The notes: a model not told the origin generated them from the sequence alone. Numbered from the stretch's first letter, positions 6,117 to 16,377 are shown. The stretch: DNA of 64,000 nt from an uncultured Acetatifactor sp. (GCA_910577235.1 CAJTMX010000003.1:1-64000), one strand, 5' to 3'. Numbers and translations are program-made.

Positions 6117-8339
6117 TCACGCCAGCGTCACAGTCTCCTGTTTCCATATCCGGTCTGACGCGCCGCCCACTGAGAGTACAAATTCTCCCGGCTCCGCCAC
6201 AAATCCATGCCGCTCCGTGTCATAAAAGGCAAAAGCGCCTCTGGACAACTCCAAATCAATAGTCTTTGTCTCCCCAGGCTCTAAAAACACCTTGGTAAAT
6301 GCCTTGAGTTCCTTTGCCGGACGTTCCACACTGCACGAGACGTCCCCCACATAACACTGAACGATCTCGGCCCCGGCCATAGAGCCGGTATTGGTCACAT
6401 CCAGAGACAGCTTAATTATCCGCTCCTGGAGATCGCCTTGAGCGGAGCAGCCCCGGGCCGTCTCCACCCTCAGATTGTCATAGGAAAAAGTGGTATAGGA
6501 CAGGCCGTGCCCAAAAGCAAAGGCAGGCCGGACGCCCTCTTTTTCGTAATACCGGTAGCCCACAAATATTCCCTCCTCATAGACCACCTTCTCCGGTTTG
6601 CCAAACTCCCCGTTCCTGCCGGTCACCGTGTCGCTGTACAGGGCCGGAAAAGTCTCCGGCAGTTTGCCGCAGGGACACACCCGGCCCAGCAATACCTCGG
6701 CCAGCGCCGTGCCGCTCTCCATGCCCGCGTAATAGTTCCAGACAATGGCTTTTGCCATGTCCTTCCAAGGCATTTCCACCGGGGAACCGGCCACCATCAC
6801 GACGATGGTATGGGGATTTATCTTCAGCAGTTCTTCTATCAGGATATCCTGGGCATAGGGTAGCACCATGCTGTCCCGGTCCCATCCCTCCACGTCATAG
6901 TCATGGTTCAGACCGCCCACAAAGATCACCTCGTCAGCCGTTTCAGCCAACGCCAACGCCTCTTCCCGCAGAATTTCCCGATGTTTTTCAATCTCCTGTC
7001 TCTGTCTGGCCTCCTCCTCCGTCTCCTCCCGGTCGGTCCGGCGGTTTACCTGGCGCTCCAGGCTGGTCTCCTGCCAGTTGGCCTCGTTTACGCTTTTCTT
7101 GCCCGGAATAAAGTACCCCGGCGCATACCGGATATCCACGTTGCCGCCCAGCACCATCTTCAAGCCCAGCAGCGGAGATATCTCATACAGCGCCTTGATC
7201 TCCGCGCTACCGCCTCCGCCGGAATGCATGTGTTCCGCATTGCGGCCTATGACGGCGATCCGTTTCTTTTTGCGGTACCCGGTGAGGGCATCGGGATCGC
7301 CCGGCTCCAGCCGCTCCGGGGAAATGGGCAGCAGTCCGTCCTCATTTTTCAGCAGCACAACGGACTCCCGGGCCGTGGCTTTGATGGCCTCCCGGTGTTC
7401 GGGGGTATTGTAGGCGCCCTGTTTGCGCTCTCCGGCCTTAGGGCCGATCATCTTCAGCCGCAGCATCATCCGCAGGATGTTGCGCACCTTTTCGTCCACG
7501 GCCTCCTCTGACACCTCCCCGGCCTTCACCGCCTCTATAAGCGGTTTGGCAAAAAAGTATTCGTCAAAATTGGTCGTGACACTCATCTCCATGTCCAGAG
7601 CGCTCTCCGCCGCCTGAACAGTGGTATGTACCGAGCCCCAATCGCTTATGACAGTTCCGTCATATCCCCACTCTTCCCGGAGAATGCGGTTTAGCAGAGC
7701 CTTGCTCTCACTGCAATGCTCACCGTTTAATTTATTGTAGGCGTTCATCAGAGAATATGTACCGCCCCGGTGGACTGCCGCCTCAAACCCCGGCAGATAG
7801 ATCTCCCGCAGCGCGCGCTCATCCACAACCGTATCCACCCAAAGCCTGTCCGTCTCCTGGGAGTTCGCCGCGAAGTGTTTCACGCAGGCCGCCACATCCG
7901 CCTCCTGTATCCCTTTGATCAGGGGCACTGTCAATTCCTGTATCAGGAAGGGATCTTCGCTCATATACTCAAAGTTCCGTCCACACAGGGGATCGCGCTT
8001 GACATTGATGCCCGGCGCCAGAATCACGTCCTTGCCGCGGCCTCTGGTCTCTTCCCCCAACACCTGTCCCGCCTCATAGGCGCGCTCCGTATTCCAGGTT
8101 GCCGCCAGGGCGCTGTTGCTGGGCAGATAACTGACAAAGTCGTCAGACAGCCCCACAGGAAACCAGGAATCTCCCGGGAACTCATTTCTTACCCCCATGG
8201 GACCGTCGCTGGTCTCCACCGCCGGTATCCCCTTACCCTCCACAGCGCCACTGCGAAAGAATGTAGCCCCGTGGAGCATGGCGGATTTCTCCTCCAATGT
8301 CAACGTCTCCAGAATCTGTTCAATCAACTTTTCCTGCAT
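6117..8339 (-). CDS. Glycoside hydrolase family 3 beta-glucosidase
   Basis: This 740-residue enzyme has the GH3 plan: an N-terminal TIM barrel, a central alpha/beta sandwich (from about 330) and a C-terminal fibronectin-III-like domain. Visible motifs are APGINVKRDP (108-117), KHFAANSQE (154-162) and the nucleophile region TVISDWGS with Asp233. No signal peptide is present, so it should cleave imported beta-glucosides or cello-oligosaccharides in the cytosol. The start at 8339 has GAGGT upstream and begins MQEKLIEQ; the longer ORF would add 39 residues of unrelated sequence. An insert rich in Glu, Arg and Gln (TDREETEEEARQRQEIEK) lies in the second domain. The sugar specificity is not proven. 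Confidence 0.9.
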   Translation of the reverse strand: MQEKLIEQILETLTLEEKSAMLHGATFFRSGAVEGKGIPAVETSDGPMGVRNEFPGDSWFPVGLSDDFVSYLPSNSALAATWNTERAYEAGQVLGEETRGRGKDVILAPGINVKRDPLCGRNFEYMSEDPFLIQELTVPLIKGIQEADVAACVKHFAANSQETDRLWVDTVVDERALREIYLPGFEAAVHRGGTYSLMNAYNKLNGEHCSESKALLNRILREEWGYDGTVISDWGSVHTTVQAAESALDMEMSVTTNFDEYFFAKPLIEAVKAGEVSEEAVDEKVRNILRMMLRLKMIGPKAGERKQGAYNTPEHREAIKATARESVVLLKNEDGLLPISPERLEPGDPDALTGYRKKKRIAVIGRNAEHMHSGGGGSAEIKALYEISPLLGLKMVLGGNVDIRYAPGYFIPGKKSVNEANWQETSLERQVNRRTDREETEEEARQRQEIEKHREILREEALALAETADEVIFVGGLNHDYDVEGWDRDSMVLPYAQDILIEELLKINPHTIVVMVAGSPVEMPWKDMAKAIVWNYYAGMESGTALAEVLLGRVCPCGKLPETFPALYSDTVTGRNGEFGKPEKVVYEEGIFVGYRYYEKEGVRPAFAFGHGLSYTTFSYDNLRVETARGCSAQGDLQERIIKLSLDVTNTGSMAGAEIVQCYVGDVSCSVERPAKELKAFTKVFLEPGETKTIDLELSRGAFAFYDTERHGFVAEPGEFVLSVGGASDRIWKQETVTLA

Positions 8340-8488
8340 ATTTACCTCGTTTCTGCCTGCTGGGAACGGGCTTTCACACTCCTCCGGTTTCATCCGGGCA
8401 TGCTGTGGCCGCCGCGCCGATATTCCTGTTAATAAAGTTGCTATTGTAACCAGCATACACGAAAATGTTGCTCAATGCAATCAAAATT

Positions 8489-9646
8489 CTATACACACAA
8501 AACCATCAACACTCCCTCCGGTCCCAGCGGGGCCTCCGGCGCGTTCAATATGCCTCTGGATATACATTCTTCCACCACCATATCGAAAAAGCCATAGGCG
8601 GCAATACAGGAATTATAGTAAGGGTATTCTCCCAGAAGATGACCGGGAATGACGCTCCTCACAAATTCTCCCAGTTCCGCGGACACGGCTTTAGCCAGTT
8701 CTCCTGTTTTCTCCTCCAGGCCGTCCAGCAGACTTTGAAACTCTATGTACACGCTGATCCCGTCCCACAAAACCAAAATGGCAGGCTCCAGAATACCGTC
8801 CCTCTCTCGCAGATAGCCCTGCTCTATCGCCCGGCGGGCCACTTTCCTCTCCTCAGCAAACAGCATACGGACTGGCAAACCCTCCACGCAGCGTATGACC
8901 ATCTGTAGCATGGGATCTTTTGCAATATCGTGGGCACGGCGAAAATGTGCCTGCAGACGCCTGCCATACACATTCCGCATCATTATGTCGGAATATCCGC
9001 AGACATCATGGGCGCTGATACTGTCTCCGCCGTACATAAATTCCGGTTCTGACAGACCTCTCACAGCCACTGTGGTAAATGGTCGGTCCACAGGCTTTAC
9101 ATCCTCAAAAGAAGACTTAAGCTCCCTGCCTGTCTGCTCAATAAAGTTACTTATGACATCCGGGAGCAGCGCCCACAATAGCAGGCTCTGATCCATGTTT
9201 CCCTGAATATTTCGTCTCCAAAAAGATTGCAGCTCCTTCTGCCGCAGGGAGACGGCAGACGCCAAAAACTCGCAGAAGGCCGGAACATATTTGCCGTATA
9301 TGCGATTTGCCGTCTCAAATTCCTCCTTGTCCGCGATAAGAATATCCGCAATATATTTTCCCCACTCCGTCTTGCGCAGCAGACCGCATTTTCCGTCAAC
9401 GCCCGGGCACTGCCGCTTTAGCTCTTCTTCCACATAAAATATCGGAATGCCTGTCTCCCTTGCCAGCTCATCGGCTGTTTTTGCCTTATTCCTGCACAGA
9501 AAGAGCAGATTCTGTGACAGGAAATGTTGCGCGTTCCGGCTGGAGTCATTACCTATAAGATCGCTGCTGCCTATAAAATACAGGAAGGCGGGCTGATATT
9601 TCTCTGCCGGACGCATTGTGTCTCGCAATATGTTCTGATCCTCCAT
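8489..9646 (-). CDS. Conserved protein of unknown function with possible N-terminal winged helix
   Basis: I do not recognise this 385-residue protein with confidence. Residues about 45-95 (NLLFLCRNKAKTADELARET, then YVEEELKRQ) look like a winged-helix DNA-binding segment of the kind that reads ...AxELaxxxGIP...VeexL. The rest is alpha-rich with no transmembrane segment. AAGAGGAG lies directly before the first ATG (9655), so the next Met at 9646 has the better spacing and is used here. It sits upstream of the GH3 gene in the same direction with a 149-bp gap. A transcription-related role is only a guess. Confidence 0.6.
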   Translation of the reverse strand: MEDQNILRDTMRPAEKYQPAFLYFIGSSDLIGNDSSRNAQHFLSQNLLFLCRNKAKTADELARETGIPIFYVEEELKRQCPGVDGKCGLLRKTEWGKYIADILIADKEEFETANRIYGKYVPAFCEFLASAVSLRQKELQSFWRRNIQGNMDQSLLLWALLPDVISNFIEQTGRELKSSFEDVKPVDRPFTTVAVRGLSEPEFMYGGDSISAHDVCGYSDIMMRNVYGRRLQAHFRRAHDIAKDPMLQMVIRCVEGLPVRMLFAEERKVARRAIEQGYLRERDGILEPAILVLWDGISVYIEFQSLLDGLEEKTGELAKAVSAELGEFVRSVIPGHLLGEYPYYNSCIAAYGFFDMVVEECISRGILNAPEAPLGPEGVLMVLCV

Positions 9647-9786
9647 CCGTTTCATCTCCTCTTAATCTCCGTACCTCGACACTGTTTTATAAAATCCGCT
9701 TAACCTTCGGTTGTAAAAATAATATCTGTTTCAATTATAGTCAGCGGAAGGGTATGTTGGTTATTCGATTTGTTCAAATCGTTAAA

Positions 9787-9827
9787 CAAAAATCCGCGCC
9801 CTGCCCCCGGAATGAACAGGGCGCGGC
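9787..9827 (-). terminator. Intrinsic terminator of the ABC exporter operon
   Basis: CCGCGCCCTG (9794-9803) pairs with CAGGGCGCGG (9817-9826). On the minus strand the hairpin is followed by ATTTTTGTTT. It lies directly after the stop of the second ABC gene. Confidence 0.9.
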
Positions 9828-9838
9828 GAAACTGTCTG

Positions 9839-11674
9839 TCAAGATGTCTTATAGTACTGGGCCTGGGCGTTCCACAGCTTGCCGTACAGTCCGTCCTCCT
9901 CCTTCATAAGCGACTCATGACTCCCTTTCTGTATGATCCTGCCGTTTTCAAACACATAGATTGTGTCGCAGAATCGGCAGCTGGACATACGATGAGAGAT
10001 ATAGATCGAAGTCTTGTCCTGCACCATCTCGTCAAATCGGCTGTATATCTCATATTCCGCTACAGGGTCCAGCGCCGAGGTAGGCTCATCCAGAATAACC
10101 CAGGGGGCATCCTTGTACAGGGCCCTGGCAATGGCCAGTTTCTGGGCCTCACCGCCGGATATCTCCACTCCTTTTTTCTCCATCTGATATAGATTGGTCC
10201 GTATTCCCTCCGGCATATCCCGCAACTTGATGGAAAATCCCGCTTTCTCGATACAATCTCCCACTTTTTCACCATCGTATTCCCAGGATGCAGCCACATT
10301 CTCCGCTATGGAGAACGCAAACAGCTCAAAATCCTGAAATACCACGGAAAACAACTTGACATATTCCCGAAAGTCATAGTACTGGATATTTACCCCGTTC
10401 AACAGGATCTCGCCCTCCGTAGGCTCATATAATCTACAGAGGAGCTTGATAAAAGTGGACTTGCCGGAACCGTTCGGTCCCACTACCGCCATCTTGGCAC
10501 CCATGGTAAACTTCTCGCTGATATGGGACAGCACCATCTTGTCACTTTCAGGATAGCAGAAGGATACATCCCTAAATTCGATCTCATACCTGTTATCATT
10601 CCGTTTTTCAATGGGCAGCGTCCCCACATACCGCTTGTTGGGAATCTCCAAATAATTGTAAAAATAAACCAGATATTTGCTTTTTACAACCAGCTGAATA
10701 AACATGTTAAAGATGCAGCCCACGCTTTGAGACAGTTTCTGGTATGCAGAGATATAGCGCAATGTGCTGCCGATACTGATCTGTCCGTAGATGGCCCTAA
10801 GCCCTACATACAGATAGCTGTAAAACTGTAGCAGCAAGGCGGAAACAGAATTGATCCACTTAACTTTTTGAATCCGCCGGATCATTTTCTGATGCAGGTT
10901 TTCCATAACCACAATATTTTTTTTGATAGCTCCAAGAATCATATCCGCCATTTTGTAAATCCGGATATTTTTGCCGTGGGAATAGTCGAAGGCAAAATTT
11001 CTAAAGTATTCCATATGCCGATTATTTCTGACATTCTCCTCAAAAATATCCTGCTGTATCTTAGCGGAACGCCGATTGGCAAAAGAGTTCAGCCACAGGG
11101 AAAGCGCCATGGCCGCTAGCAGGAATACCCCGCTGTACCACTTGCCAAGCAGCCCTGCCAATCCGCTCTGCCCGGTGCCGGTTCCCGGAATCAGCAGAGG
11201 AAAAAGCAGTACTCCTGAATATATTATGATACAGATGTTTTCGATCACCGTGGCCAACAGTTCGCAAAAATCTCCCAGATCTCCGTTGGTGTACGTCCCG
11301 TCCCATGCCCGCTGACGCATATCCAGCGTATCGCTGCCCGACAACAGATCATAGTCCATCTCACAGGATTTTTCACACATCATCTGCTCAACTTTTAGAG
11401 AGATCACACTCTTCTTAACCACCAAGGGCATCTCCAGTCCCCAGCGCAGTAACACGAGCAGCGCGGAAAGTCCGGCCATCCATATCACTACGGTCATGAT
11501 CTCCTTCAGAGGGGCGCGTTGCACCAACATATCCAGGATTACGCTGTCAAAATAGATCATCATAAAAGGCTGCCCTGAGGCCAGTATCCTGGTGACCGTG
11601 ATCAGGGCCAGAAATCCCGGCTGAAATGTCTCGACCATGCGCAGCACTTTTCCCAGTGTTCCTTTACTCTTCAT
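9839..11674 (-). CDS. ABC exporter half-transporter (permease-ATPase fusion), second subunit
   Basis: The 611-residue protein has an N-terminal six-helix exporter membrane domain (to about 330) and a C-terminal ATPase domain. Walker A is GPNGSGKST, the signature is ISGGEAQK, Walker B is WVILDEPTSALD, and an H-loop SHR follows. The start at 11674 is preceded by GGGGGAGG. It overlaps the end of the first ABC gene by 11 bp, which implies coupled translation and a heterodimer. The pair follows a LytTR/GHKL two-component system, an association typical of peptide or antibiotic export. The substrate is unknown, and no peptidase domain is present. Confidence 0.9.
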   Translation of the reverse strand: MKSKGTLGKVLRMVETFQPGFLALITVTRILASGQPFMMIYFDSVILDMLVQRAPLKEIMTVVIWMAGLSALLVLLRWGLEMPLVVKKSVISLKVEQMMCEKSCEMDYDLLSGSDTLDMRQRAWDGTYTNGDLGDFCELLATVIENICIIIYSGVLLFPLLIPGTGTGQSGLAGLLGKWYSGVFLLAAMALSLWLNSFANRRSAKIQQDIFEENVRNNRHMEYFRNFAFDYSHGKNIRIYKMADMILGAIKKNIVVMENLHQKMIRRIQKVKWINSVSALLLQFYSYLYVGLRAIYGQISIGSTLRYISAYQKLSQSVGCIFNMFIQLVVKSKYLVYFYNYLEIPNKRYVGTLPIEKRNDNRYEIEFRDVSFCYPESDKMVLSHISEKFTMGAKMAVVGPNGSGKSTFIKLLCRLYEPTEGEILLNGVNIQYYDFREYVKLFSVVFQDFELFAFSIAENVAASWEYDGEKVGDCIEKAGFSIKLRDMPEGIRTNLYQMEKKGVEISGGEAQKLAIARALYKDAPWVILDEPTSALDPVAEYEIYSRFDEMVQDKTSIYISHRMSSCRFCDTIYVFENGRIIQKGSHESLMKEEDGLYGKLWNAQAQYYKTS

Positions 11675-13490
11675 TTGCTGCCTCCCCCTGTTTCTGATAA
11701 TATTTGCTCTGTATATCAAACACTTCCTTATATCTGCCTCCCTTTTTCATTAACTCCTCATGGGTGCCTGTTTCCGCCACGCGTCCGTTTTCCAGAAAGA
11801 TGATCCTGTCGCAAAACCTGGTGCTGGCCAGCCTGTGGGAGATAAACAGCGACGTCTTCCCTTCCGTCAGCATATGATAGTCCTCATATACTTTGCTCTC
11901 CGCTATAGGGTCAAGAGCCACCGTAGGTTCGTCAAGGATCATAAGCTGGCCGTCCCTGTATAATGCCCTGGCCAGCAGAAGTTTCTGCATCTCGCCGCCG
12001 GATAGCCAGACCCCCTGGTCATCCAGCTGTTGGGACAGGTATGTGTCCTCCTTTCGGGGCAGGCTGCTCACCTTCTCCCACAGCCCCGCCCTTCGCAGGC
12101 TCTCTCTCACCCGCTGGCGATCCATATCCTCCTCACTACAGCCGGATACATTCATGGCAATGGAAAAAGCCAGCGAGACCGTCTCCTGAAACAGCGCGCT
12201 CACCTCCTCCTGCCAGGCGTCAATATCCATCTCGATAATATTCTTGCCGTTTACCAGAATCTCCCCCTCCGTGGCCGGATAAAATCCGCACAACAGCTTG
12301 ACTAAGGTGGTCTTGCCCGCGCCGTTATTTCCCACCAGAGCCACGCTCTCTCCTGACTTTATTACAAAACTTATATGGGAGAGCACCTGCTCGCCTCCCT
12401 CCTCATAGCAAAAGGAGACATCCCGGAAAGCAATCTCTGGTGCCCCTTCCATGCTCCGAGGCTGCACACTCCCCCCGTCATGCCGGAAAACGTCCGGCGT
12501 ACTCATAAATTTACGGTAGTCATTAAACCGATATGTGGCGCTCTTCAAGCCTCCGTAGGACAGCGCCATAGGATGTATCCATACATCCAGGCCAAAGATC
12601 ACGCCCAGATAGAGAGTAAAACCTGCCACGTCCATCTCCCCGGTCAGAACTTTGCCGGCCAGAATACTGTACGCCAACAGATTTTTGGCAAAAAAGCAGA
12701 TATTGTCTACCACTGTGGGATAATACCAGCGTATCTGAGTACGTTTCTGAAAATCCGTTTCCTGCCGGATCAATTCCTCAAAACGCTCATGAAACCATCC
12801 TTTCAGCTGATAGATGCGAATATCCTTGCCGGCGCCCACACTCATACCGTTGCCGCGCAGATAACGCAGCTTTCGTCCTACCTCTACAGACTCCTCCCAG
12901 TGGTCGTTAGTGTATTTGATGGCATGGTTGCGCATGAAAATATCCGTGACCATTAGCACCACCGTAATCAGCAGGATCTTTACATCCAGCAGCAGAATCG
13001 CAGTTCCATAGATCAACAGTCCCAGCGCCCTGATGGCTAATTCCACCGACTCGCTCATGACCCGGGATACACTGTCCCCTCCATAGCTCACTACTCTGCC
13101 CGCCTTGGCAACCGCCTTTTGTTTCTCCAAAGGTTCTACATTGGCGTAGTCCGTTTTTAAACACTTATTGATAAAACTCACAAAGAAGAGATCGGACATG
13201 GTGAAAATCCGGGCTTTGTCCAGATACATGCTAACCAGATTGCGAATAGCCTCCACTCCCCAATACGCGCACAGCGCCAGAGTGATAGTGAGCAGAAAAT
13301 ACCCTGTTTCTCCCTGAGTGATTGCTTTTATAGCCAGTGACGGTATCAGCGTAGTCATAAAAGGTGCCCCAATACAGCAGGCCATATACAGCGGTATCTG
13401 CCATCTGCTGTGGGGGAAACGTCTGCCCATGGCTCTAAGTACCTCCATGGAATTGCGAAACATCGTTGCCTTTTCCTTTTTTGTCATTGT
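11664..13490 (-). CDS. ABC exporter half-transporter (permease-ATPase fusion), first subunit
   Basis: The 608-residue product starts MTKKEKATMF, with GGAGGT seven bases upstream. It has an exporter-type membrane domain followed by an ATPase with Walker A GNNGAGKTT, signature WLSGGEMQK, Walker B LMILDEPTVALD and SHR. Both this and its partner carry complete ATPase motifs, so there is no obviously dead site. It is the first gene of a two-gene operon, separated from the two-component genes by a terminator at 13571-13601. Confidence 0.9.
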   Translation of the reverse strand, partial: TMTKKEKATMFRNSMEVLRAMGRRFPHSRWQIPLYMACCIGAPFMTTLIPSLAIKAITQGETGYFLLTITLALCAYWGVEAIRNLVSMYLDKARIFTMSDLFFVSFINKCLKTDYANVEPLEKQKAVAKAGRVVSYGGDSVSRVMSESVELAIRALGLLIYGTAILLLDVKILLITVVLMVTDIFMRNHAIKYTNDHWEESVEVGRKLRYLRGNGMSVGAGKDIRIYQLKGWFHERFEELIRQETDFQKRTQIRWYYPTVVDNICFFAKNLLAYSILAGKVLTGEMDVAGFTLYLGVIFGLDVWIHPMALSYGGLKSATYRFNDYRKFMSTPDVFRHDGGSVQPRSMEGAPEIAFRDVSFCYEEGGEQVLSHISFVIKSGESVALVGNNGAGKTTLVKLLCGFYPATEGEILVNGKNIIEMDIDAWQEEVSALFQETVSLAFSIAMNVSGCSEEDMDRQRVRESLRRAGLWEKVSSLPRKEDTYLSQQLDDQGVWLSGGEMQKLLLARALYRDGQLMILDEPTVALDPIAESKVYEDYHMLTEGKTSLFISHRLASTRFCDRIIFLENGRVAETGTHEELMKKGGRYKEVFDIQSKYYQKQGEAANEE

Positions 13491-13570
13491 GTGACCTCCA
13501 TACATAACCTCGCCTTCCTGTGATGGTTCTGCTATTTATCATTTTACAGAGTATTTCACTTAAAATAAAA

Positions 13571-13601
13571 AAAAGTGCACGAAATGCATAAAATCGTGCA
13601 C
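13571..13601 (-). terminator. Intrinsic terminator after the histidine kinase gene
   Basis: GTGCACGA (13575-13582) pairs perfectly with TCGTGCAC (13594-13601). On the minus strand an eight-T run follows. It separates the two-component genes from the ABC operon. Confidence 0.9.
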
Positions 13602-13623
13602 CAAATCTCTCCGGCAAAAAGTC

Positions 13624-14343
13624 TTATAGGGGAAGCATGATCTCCGTGGCGAAGATGCCCGGCTCATTTTCCCGATTGAGAAATCCGTTATAACCCTCAA
13701 CGATCCTGTCCACTCGGCCCAGACCCAGCCCATGTTCACCCTGTTTCGTGGTGGCAAGTTCCGCCAGGCTCCTGCGCCTGGTAGCGGAAGTGGCGTTGGA
13801 TACGGAAATATACAATTGATTTCTGAATATACCGATGTATATCCGTATAAACTTCTTCCCCGCCTCCACGCTCTCGCAGGCTTCCACCGCGTTGTCCAGA
13901 AGATTGCCTATGATGGCGCACAGGTGAACGTCGCTGACCTGTAGCTTACCGGGAACTTTCGCCGTATAATTCACGTCTATATCCCGTTTGGCCGCTATGG
14001 AAACCTTGCTGCTCAAGATGGCGTCCAGCGCTACGTTCCCGGTCTGAATGGCAATGTCAATACTGTCCAGATCCTCTTCCAGATGTTCCAGGTATGCCAG
14101 CGTCTCCTCCACCTGGTTCATGGCCAGATAGGCCTTGATAGCCTGCATATGGTTGTGATAGTCATGCCGCCATCCCCTCATGGTCTGATAAATGTTTTGA
14201 ACCTCTTCCCTCTGCTTTTTCAGAATATTGTCCTGGAATTCACCCAGACGTTTATCCTCCCTGCGTTTGACAATGACTGCCGTAGCACAGACAGCCGCTA
14301 CAAGAATCAACATGAAAACCGCAAACAAAATAAATCCGCGCAT
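13624..14343 (-). CDS. GHKL-type sensor histidine kinase
   Basis: This 239-residue kinase has a single N-terminal membrane helix (about 3-24), a coiled linker, and the phosphoacceptor region GWRHDYHNHM with His60. The N box is NLLDNAVEAC and the G box GLGLGRVDRI. That is the AgrC/HPK10 group in short form, lacking the usual multi-helix sensor domain. It may therefore sense through a partner or at the membrane itself. It lies 19 bp downstream of the LytTR regulator and clearly forms a pair with it. Confidence 0.88.
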   Translation of the reverse strand: MRGFILFAVFMLILVAAVCATAVIVKRREDKRLGEFQDNILKKQREEVQNIYQTMRGWRHDYHNHMQAIKAYLAMNQVEETLAYLEHLEEDLDSIDIAIQTGNVALDAILSSKVSIAAKRDIDVNYTAKVPGKLQVSDVHLCAIIGNLLDNAVEACESVEAGKKFIRIYIGIFRNQLYISVSNATSATRRRSLAELATTKQGEHGLGLGRVDRIVEGYNGFLNRENEPGIFATEIMLPL

Positions 14344-14362
14344 GATCCTCCCCCTGCGTCCC

Positions 14363-15082
14363 TCAAGTCTGTTTTCCCTTATAATACGTGATAAACGCTT
14401 TATTCAGATCCTTATAGCGCTCTCTTGCCACCGGCAGAGCCGCGCCGAGATCCAGTATACACTCCGAGCGTGTGATCTTCTCCACATGCTCCAGATTCAC
14501 CAGCAGCCCTCTCTTGAGCAGAAAAAAATCTTCGTTTCCAAGCTGCTCCGCCACGGAAGAAAACGCGGCTTTCCACTCCAACTCCTCCCGCACTGTGCGC
14601 ATACAGATATAATGCCCTTTAGCCTCAAGATATATGATATCGGACAGCCCGATCCTGCACACGCTGGTACCCTGCTCGATCAAAAAGAAATCCCTGCGCC
14701 CCGTCATCGTCTTCTCATACAGAGCATCCAACAGACTTAGGAATTCCTTTTCCTTTATCGGTTTCATCAGATATCTGACAGCGCCCACCTCATAGCCTTC
14801 CAATGCATAATCCGGCACGCCTGTCAGAAAAAGGATCTGCGCTCCCACACCGTTATCACGCAATTTTGTCGCCAGTTCTATACCGTTTAGCTCCCCCATC
14901 TGTATGTCCAGGATCAGCAGATCGTATTCCAACTCATCCTCCATGGCAAACAGATACTGTTCCGCGTTGGCGTAGACATCCACCGCTGCCTTATGGCCCT
15001 TAACTTTCGCCCAGCCGCTTACCAATTCCTTTTCATAGGACCGCATGGCGGCATCATCTTCACAAATCGCAACGCGGAACAT
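14363..15082 (-). CDS. LytTR-family response regulator
   Basis: The protein has 239 residues with the start at MFRVAICEDD (GAGGAGG upstream). A receiver domain occupies 1-120 with Asp59 in LILDIQMGE as the phosphorylation site. A LytTR DNA-binding domain follows from about 135 (DIIYLEAKGHYICMRT, then LLVNLEHVEKI). It is the first gene of the two-component operon. The neighbouring ABC exporter pair is the obvious candidate target, by position only. Confidence 0.9.
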   Translation of the reverse strand: MFRVAICEDDAAMRSYEKELVSGWAKVKGHKAAVDVYANAEQYLFAMEDELEYDLLILDIQMGELNGIELATKLRDNGVGAQILFLTGVPDYALEGYEVGAVRYLMKPIKEKEFLSLLDALYEKTMTGRRDFFLIEQGTSVCRIGLSDIIYLEAKGHYICMRTVREELEWKAAFSSVAEQLGNEDFFLLKRGLLVNLEHVEKITRSECILDLGAALPVARERYKDLNKAFITYYKGKQT

Positions 15083-15174
15083 TTTCTGCCTCCTCTCACT
15101 TTTGGTTCGGTTGTTCGATCCCATAACATCCTTTATACCGGGACTCCCATGTTTTCTATCCTCAATTCCCGGTC

Positions 15175-16377
15175 TCAACGCTCATTTACCACCTGAAAGA
15201 TATAAAACTTCAGATAATAGCTCTGATCCGCAGCCCACAATATGGGATGATCCGCTCCCTGGGTTCTGAATTCCACCTGGCGCAGCCGCTTGCGCGCGCC
15301 GGCGGCTGCCTCCCGTATGGTCTTTGCAAAAAGCTCCGGCTCCATAAAATGCGAGCAGGAACAGGTGGCCAGATACCCTCCGTCACGCACCAGTTTCAGC
15401 CCCCGCAGATTGATCTCCCTATAGCCCTTCACCGCGTTTTTCACGGAGCTGCGTGACTTGGTAAAAGCAGGCGGGTCCAGGATCACCACATCGTAGCTCT
15501 CGCCCCGGGACTCCAGCCGGGGCAGCAGTTCAAACACATCCGCACACTGAAACCGCACTCTGTCCTGCAGTCCGTTTAGCGCTGCGTTCTCTATGGCCTG
15601 GTCCACCGCCAGCTGGGACGCGTCCACGCCCAGCACGCTTTCGGCTCCGGCGATTCCCGCATTCAGCGCGAAAGAACCTGTATGGGTAAAGCAGTCCAAC
15701 ACTTTTTTACCCTTACAGATACCGTGGATCGCGGCCCGGTTGTTCTTCTGGTCCAGGAAAAATCCGGTCTTCTGCCCATCCTGTACATCCACCAGATAGC
15801 GCACTCCATTCTCCAATATTTCCACCTTGGTATCAAAGGATTCCCCGATAAATCCCTTGCTGCGCTCCATCCCCTCCTGCAGACGTACCTTGGCATCGCT
15901 GCGCTCATAGACACCCCTGACCATGATGCCGTCCCGGGTGAGGATGTCCTTTAGCGCCTCAACAATGGTAGTTTTCCATCTGTCGATCCCCAGCGCCAGT
16001 GACTCTACCACCAGCACATCGGAAAACTTGTCCACCACGATACCGGGCAGGAAATCCGCCTCCCCGAATATCACGCGACAGCTGGAGGTGTCTATGGTCT
16101 CCTTGCGGTAATTCCAGGCATCCTCAACGCGCCGGCGAATAAATGTCTCATCAATGACCGTTCCTTTTTTCCGGGACAACATTCTCACGGTGATCTTTGA
16201 CCTGGTGTTTATAAATCCGCAGCCCATACCGTAGCCGTCAAAATCGCAGACCTCCACCACGTCCCCGTTCTCAAAATCTCCTTTTACCGAATCTATCTCA
16301 TTGTCATATATCCACATGCCTCCGGCTTTCAGCGAACGCCCTCCGCCCTTTTTCAAAATTACGACTGCCCGTTCCAT
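15175..16377 (-). CDS. RlmI-like SAM-dependent rRNA (cytosine-5) methyltransferase
   Basis: The 400-residue protein begins with a PUA-like domain (KKGGGRSLKAGGMWIYDNEI, about 9-75), then a central segment with FLDQKNNR. The Rossmann methyltransferase domain has VLDCFTHTGSFALNAG (motif I), VLGVDAS and VILDPPAFTKS (motif IV). A Cys near the end (ATCSCSHFM) matches the catalytic cysteine region of the RlmI group. It is expected to methylate 23S rRNA. The exact position is inferred from E. coli RlmI (m5C1962). Confidence 0.88.
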   Translation of the reverse strand: MERAVVILKKGGGRSLKAGGMWIYDNEIDSVKGDFENGDVVEVCDFDGYGMGCGFINTRSKITVRMLSRKKGTVIDETFIRRRVEDAWNYRKETIDTSSCRVIFGEADFLPGIVVDKFSDVLVVESLALGIDRWKTTIVEALKDILTRDGIMVRGVYERSDAKVRLQEGMERSKGFIGESFDTKVEILENGVRYLVDVQDGQKTGFFLDQKNNRAAIHGICKGKKVLDCFTHTGSFALNAGIAGAESVLGVDASQLAVDQAIENAALNGLQDRVRFQCADVFELLPRLESRGESYDVVILDPPAFTKSRSSVKNAVKGYREINLRGLKLVRDGGYLATCSCSHFMEPELFAKTIREAAAGARKRLRQVEFRTQGADHPILWAADQSYYLKFYIFQVVNER

